This document shows positions 60,579-64,000 of a stretch of 64,000 nucleotides of DNA, piece after piece; the stretch's first letter is position 1, and every line of letters begins with the position of its first letter. Both the position numbers and the translations under genes were made by a program. Below the pieces are notes generated by a model. The model was not told where the DNA came from. It was given only the letters and a program-made list of their open reading frames with translations, and did no database searches. Source of the DNA: Heliomicrobium modesticaldum Ice1 (GTDB taxonomy: Bacteria > Bacillota > Desulfitobacteriia > Heliobacteriales > Heliobacteriaceae); the NCBI RefSeq assembly GCF_000019165.1, contig NC_010337.2:2533501-2597500 (forward strand), given 5' to 3'.

Positions 60579-62156
60579 ATGACCTTCAGCAAACTCAATC
60601 GAAGCACAGCCACCATGACCAAGGCTCGCACCCCTGACAGCGTCGTCCCCTTCTCGGGCCTCTGCGCCACCTGCCTGGACGGGTGCCCCGGTCTCTGCGA
60701 GGTAGGCAAGTCCGCCTATCGCGCCAAAGAGACGCTCTATCCCCAGCCTTTTGGCACCACCACTTCTGCTTCTGAAAAAGATTATCCCGTCGACCTGTCC
60801 CACTTTAACATCATGGGAACAGCCGTCGGCGCTAAGGGCATTGAAGCCGACTCGGACAAGGCCATCTTCCCCGCTGTCAACATTGAGACGGAAATCGGCA
60901 GTGAACATAAAATCAAGCTGAAGAATCCCATCGTCATCGCCGGCATGGGCTCAACCAACGTGGCCGCCAACAACTGGGACCACCTGGCCGCCGGCGCCGC
61001 CATCTCCGGCGTGGCCATCGTCATCGGTGAAAATATCTGCGGCATGGACCCCCATGTGGAGATCAAAGACGGCAAGGTTGTCCATTCTCCTGCACTAAAA
61101 GCCCGCGTCAAGGCTTTCCAGAACTGGTACAACGGCTACGGGTGCATTGCTGTCCAAGCCAACGTGGAAGACACCGGCCTGGGCGTTCAGGAGTACGCCC
61201 TCGAAAAGCTCGGCGTCACCGCAGTGGAGTTGAAGTGGGGCCAGGGCGCGAAAGACATTGGCGGCGAAGTGAAACTGAACACGCTGGAACGGGCCATGCA
61301 GCTGAAAAACCGCGGTTACATCGTGTTGCCAAACCCCCTCGAAGCGGATGTGCAGGCGGCCTTTAAGGCGGGTGCCTTCAAAGAGTTCGAGCGCCACTCC
61401 CGCATCGGCATGGTCACGCGCGAATCCTTCATGGCCCGCGTCGATGAGCTGCGCGCCAAAGGGGCAAAACACATCTTCCTCAAGACAGGCGCTTACCGTG
61501 CCGCCGACCTGGCCCGGGCCGTCAAGTTCGCCTCTGACGCCAAGCTCGACCTGCTCACCGTCGACGGCGCCGGCGGCGGCACCGGCATGAGCCCCTGGCG
61601 GATGATGAACGAATGGGGACTGCCCACCGTCTATATCCAGGCCCTGCTCGTCAAGTACCTCGACAAGCTGGCAGCCAAAGGCGCTTACATTCCGCCTGTC
61701 GCCATCGCCGGCGGCTTCACCCTGGAAGACCAGATGTTCAAAGGCTTCGCCCTTGGCGCTCCCTACATCAAAGCCATCGGCATGGCCCGTTCACCCCTGA
61801 CGGCGGCCATGGTCGGCAAGACTATCGGCAACCAAATCAAAGAAGGCAAGCTCGCCGGCGAAGCCGCCAAGTATGGCGACACGCTGGAGAAAGTCTTCAT
61901 GCTCACCTCGGACGTGAAGAAAATGACAGGCGATCGCTTCGAAGAGCTTCCTGTCGGCGCCATCGGCGTCTACAGCTACTTCGAGCGCCTGGCCCAGGGC
62001 CTCAAGCAGTTCATGTGCGGCGCCCGCAAATTCTCCCTCGAACACATCACCCGCGACGACCTCTGCGCTCTCACCCGCGAGGCGGCCGAAATCACCGGGA
62101 TCAAGTACATCATGGATCATGACGCCGAAGAGGCGGAGGCCATTCTGGAAGGTTAA
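60579..62156 (+). CDS. FMN-binding glutamate-synthase-like protein with N-terminal Cys motif
   Basis: 525 residues. The core is the FMN/TIM-barrel domain of glutamate synthase large subunits (VDGAGGGTGMSPWRMMNEWG, PPVAIAGGFTLEDQMFKG, GAPYIKAIGMARSP). The N-terminus has a Cys-rich CATCLDGCPGLCEVG, and single Cys follow in GENICGMDP and FMCGARKF, so an iron-sulfur centre is plausible. The glutaminase domain and the GltD partner are absent, so ammonia-using glutamate synthesis is not shown. Such stand-alone proteins are common in Clostridia and methanogens, with functions mostly untested. Confidence 0.85.
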   Translation: MTFSKLNRSTATMTKARTPDSVVPFSGLCATCLDGCPGLCEVGKSAYRAKETLYPQPFGTTTSASEKDYPVDLSHFNIMGTAVGAKGIEADSDKAIFPAVNIETEIGSEHKIKLKNPIVIAGMGSTNVAANNWDHLAAGAAISGVAIVIGENICGMDPHVEIKDGKVVHSPALKARVKAFQNWYNGYGCIAVQANVEDTGLGVQEYALEKLGVTAVELKWGQGAKDIGGEVKLNTLERAMQLKNRGYIVLPNPLEADVQAAFKAGAFKEFERHSRIGMVTRESFMARVDELRAKGAKHIFLKTGAYRAADLARAVKFASDAKLDLLTVDGAGGGTGMSPWRMMNEWGLPTVYIQALLVKYLDKLAAKGAYIPPVAIAGGFTLEDQMFKGFALGAPYIKAIGMARSPLTAAMVGKTIGNQIKEGKLAGEAAKYGDTLEKVFMLTSDVKKMTGDRFEELPVGAIGVYSYFERLAQGLKQFMCGARKFSLEHITRDDLCALTREAAEITGIKYIMDHDAEEAEAILEG

Positions 62157-62238
62157 ATAAAAGACTGTTCACGAGAAGACGGCTCAACAGAAGATTGCTT
62201 CACCAGATCATTTTCAACGTTCATAAAAGGCTTCAGCA

Positions 62239-62284
62239 AAAGAACCACGGCCGGCATGAGCAGCGGTCGTGGTTCTTCTTTTCA
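62239..62284 (+). terminator. terminator of the glutamate-synthase-like gene
   Basis: AAGAACCACG...CGTGGTTCTT hairpin (62240-62277) followed by CTTTTC. Confidence 0.8.
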
Positions 62285-62367
62285 CAGTGGACATACCTTC
62301 GGGGCGCTTGGTATATTTGGGTATATATTCTGTGAACATTCCAAAAAAAGAATTTGAGGTATGACCG

Positions 62368-64000
62368 ATGGACACTGCCAATCGCCTACTGATCGAATTT
62401 CACTCCCCCTCTCCACTGGCTTCTTTCGGCCTCAAGCGACAGTTTCCCGCCATCACCAAGGGGGACAACGGATGGTACCGCATCGCCTTCACTGCCGATA
62501 GCAGAGACCAGGTCCAACTGTGCGAGTTCTGGAAAAAAGCCCGCCGCTGGGAGATCAGGCGCATCAGCGCTTCCGGAAAAGCGATTACGTCGGAACAGTT
62601 GGACAAGATCGTCACCTGCCTGGAACAACGCCAAAAAGTCCGCGACGCCGCTTTCTACTGTGACGGGCGCAGCGTGGGGCTCACAGCCCGCGATGAAAGG
62701 GCGCTCTTCTTTCCGGGCTGCCGTTTCCTCATCGTCGATGACGTAGACTGGAGCGACCCGGATGGGCCCCGCTGGTATCGCCACGGTGCTGTCGATGGCG
62801 ACGGCTTTTTTCATACGGACAAGGCGGCTGTTCTCGCTATGCTGGAGCAGCTGGCCCAATCTTCAGGCTGCGCCGCCTGCCCCGCCCTCGATTGGCAGCA
62901 GATCGCTCGTCGTGTCTCCGCCCTTCCCGATACAATCAACCCGCGCAAGGACGGCACCTGGGAGTACCGCTTCGATGCCGCTGGAACCACTGTGACAGGC
63001 ATCATTCGGACACCGCCTGAGCGGGTCGGCAATGGCCGCTTTGACATGGACACCTGCATGACCAGCGTCCGTGTAGACGAATCAAAAGCACTCACAAACA
63101 GCACAGAATCGAGACCTGTGAAGTCTGAAGGAGCCTATCGAGAGGCCGATCTTCTTACCGGCACTGGCAGTGGATCTACGACCGGCTCCTCTAAGACCGG
63201 CTCCTCCTCATCGGACGCCATCTCCCATCCGCTCGATAATCCCATGGAAGATTTCTTCCGCCCCGTCAAACCGGGCAAGGTCACCTATGCCGACGTGGGT
63301 GGTTTAAAAGAGGAACTGCGCCTGCTCCGCGAGGCCGTCGAACTGCCTTTGCGCTACCCTGATCTGGTGCGGACCCTCAACATCACGCCCCCGAAGGGTG
63401 TATTGCTCTACGGCCCGCCGGGCTGCGGCAAGACGCTGCTCGCCCAGGCTGTCGCCAACGAGGTGGAGGCCACCTTTTTCGCCGTCAAAGGGCCAGAGTT
63501 TCTCTCCTCCCTCCACGGGCAGAGCGAAAAGCGCCTGCGCGACCTCTTCGCCCAGGCCGAGAAAAAAGCTCCAAGCATCATCTTCTTTGACGAGATCGAC
63601 GCCTTCGCCTTCGACCGCAGCCGGACGACGACCTCCTATGAGGCAACGCTGGTGGCCCAGTTTCTCTCCCTCATGGACGGCTTTGATCGGCGCGCCCAGG
63701 TCGTCGTCATCGCCACCACCAACCGGCTCGACGTGCTCGACAAGGCCCTTCTCCGCCCTGGCCGCTTCGACTACCGCATCTGCGTGACCGTGCCGACTGT
63801 GGAGGACCGCCTGCAGATTTTTAAGCTCCATACGGCCAAGATGCCCTTGGAAGGGACGGTCAACATCAACGACCTGGCTGAGCAGACGAAGGGCTTCACC
63901 GGCGCCGATATCGCCGCCCTCTGCGCCAAGGCGGCCCTGATGGCGGTGGCCCGTGCGTTAGGACCGGACATGGACCGCTGGCCGGCCTCCCTCTCCAGCG
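62368..64000 (+). CDS. Cdc48-like AAA ATPase with an unrecognised N-terminal domain, truncated by the window
   Basis: 544 codons are visible with no stop before the right edge. Residues 1-230 form a domain I do not recognise, with several Cys and Trp (QLCEFWKKARRWEIRRIS, FFPGCRFLIVDDVDW). A Thr/Gly/Ser linker follows (TGTGSGSTTGSSKTGSSSS), then a first AAA module: DVGGLKEELRLLREAVELP, Walker A GPPGCGKT, Walker B IIFFDEIDAF, sensor VVIATTNRLDVLD and Arg finger RPGRFDYRI. A second AAA module may lie beyond the edge. ATG 62368 has GAGGT 7 nt upstream; ATG 62361 abuts that GAGGT. Confidence 0.88.
   Translation, partial: MDTANRLLIEFHSPSPLASFGLKRQFPAITKGDNGWYRIAFTADSRDQVQLCEFWKKARRWEIRRISASGKAITSEQLDKIVTCLEQRQKVRDAAFYCDGRSVGLTARDERALFFPGCRFLIVDDVDWSDPDGPRWYRHGAVDGDGFFHTDKAAVLAMLEQLAQSSGCAACPALDWQQIARRVSALPDTINPRKDGTWEYRFDAAGTTVTGIIRTPPERVGNGRFDMDTCMTSVRVDESKALTNSTESRPVKSEGAYREADLLTGTGSGSTTGSSKTGSSSSDAISHPLDNPMEDFFRPVKPGKVTYADVGGLKEELRLLREAVELPLRYPDLVRTLNITPPKGVLLYGPPGCGKTLLAQAVANEVEATFFAVKGPEFLSSLHGQSEKRLRDLFAQAEKKAPSIIFFDEIDAFAFDRSRTTTSYEATLVAQFLSLMDGFDRRAQVVVIATTNRLDVLDKALLRPGRFDYRICVTVPTVEDRLQIFKLHTAKMPLEGTVNINDLAEQTKGFTGADIAALCAKAALMAVARALGPDMDRWPASLSS

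Overview
The window looks like a chromosome segment of a spore-forming, anaerobic Gram-positive bacterium of the class Clostridia with moderately high GC. The evidence is the Bacillus/Clostridium gene order (mutS, mutL, miaA, hfq, spoVK, hflX, ynbB-like), LexA of the Gram-positive type, spore-linked genes (YheC/YheD ATP-grasp proteins, PdaA-like deacetylase, SpoVK-like ATPase), a monomeric [FeFe] hydrogenase and an Etf/lactate-dehydrogenase-type operon. A heliobacterium or close relative in the Peptococcaceae sense is a reasonable guess, but no photosynthesis gene is visible. GTG and TTG starts are frequent, and most are preceded by a strong GGAGG-type ribosome binding site.

Layout. 1-345: the start of a glycogen phosphorylase running off the left edge. 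509-4392: lexA, then ddl, a DUF456 membrane protein and a YnbB-like PLP enzyme. 4440-21096: a long minus-strand block (miaB, mutS, mutL, methyltransferase, miaA, hfq, two unknown genes, spoVK-like, hflX) preceded by a PAS histidine kinase. 21594-22175: a seven-gene tRNA operon (Glu, Phe, Tyr, Gln, Lys, Gly, His) with its own promoter and terminator. 24164-29361: ccdA-like, an unknown gene, an intracellular subtilase, corA, a zinc-ribbon protein and gapA. 29773-37134: a soluble methyl-accepting protein, a tightly coupled operon of three YheC/YheD ATP-grasp proteins plus a phage-type amidoligase, a small lipoprotein, comEA and a STAS protein. 37470-39495: the [FeFe] hydrogenase, a 24-residue membrane peptide with its own promoter and terminator, and a group II intron remnant. 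41428-44701: etfB-etfA-lctD. 45215-51743: purL, pdaA-like and an amino acid permease. 52259-58272: a cyclophilin remnant, an unknown protein and a four-gene chemosensory-like operon. 58419-60332: an IS1182-type element. 60579-64000: an FMN-binding glutamate-synthase-like protein and a truncated Cdc48-like AAA ATPase.

The most striking feature is a group IIC intron present in three nearly identical full-length copies (6123-8006, 22223-24106, 39496-41358), all on the minus strand. Two copies sit directly behind rho-independent terminators, as group IIC introns are known to do. The third sits inside the coding sequence of hflX, exactly between two codons and just behind a hairpin that resembles a terminator. 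Precise splicing would rebuild a normal HflX of about 605 residues, so this housekeeping GTPase appears to depend on ribozyme splicing. One copy carries a 7-codon in-frame deletion in its reverse transcriptase and has landed exactly on the 5' splice junction of an older, truncated intron.

Two gene groups are candidates for little-described systems: the YheC/YheD x3 plus amidoligase operon (four overlapping or nearly abutting genes, all predicted ATP-dependent carboxylate-amine ligases), and the operon at 53662-58272, which pairs a CBS-PAS-HPt-ATPase kinase lacking recognisable CheA regulatory domains with a CheY, a CheX-like protein and a short methyl-accepting protein.
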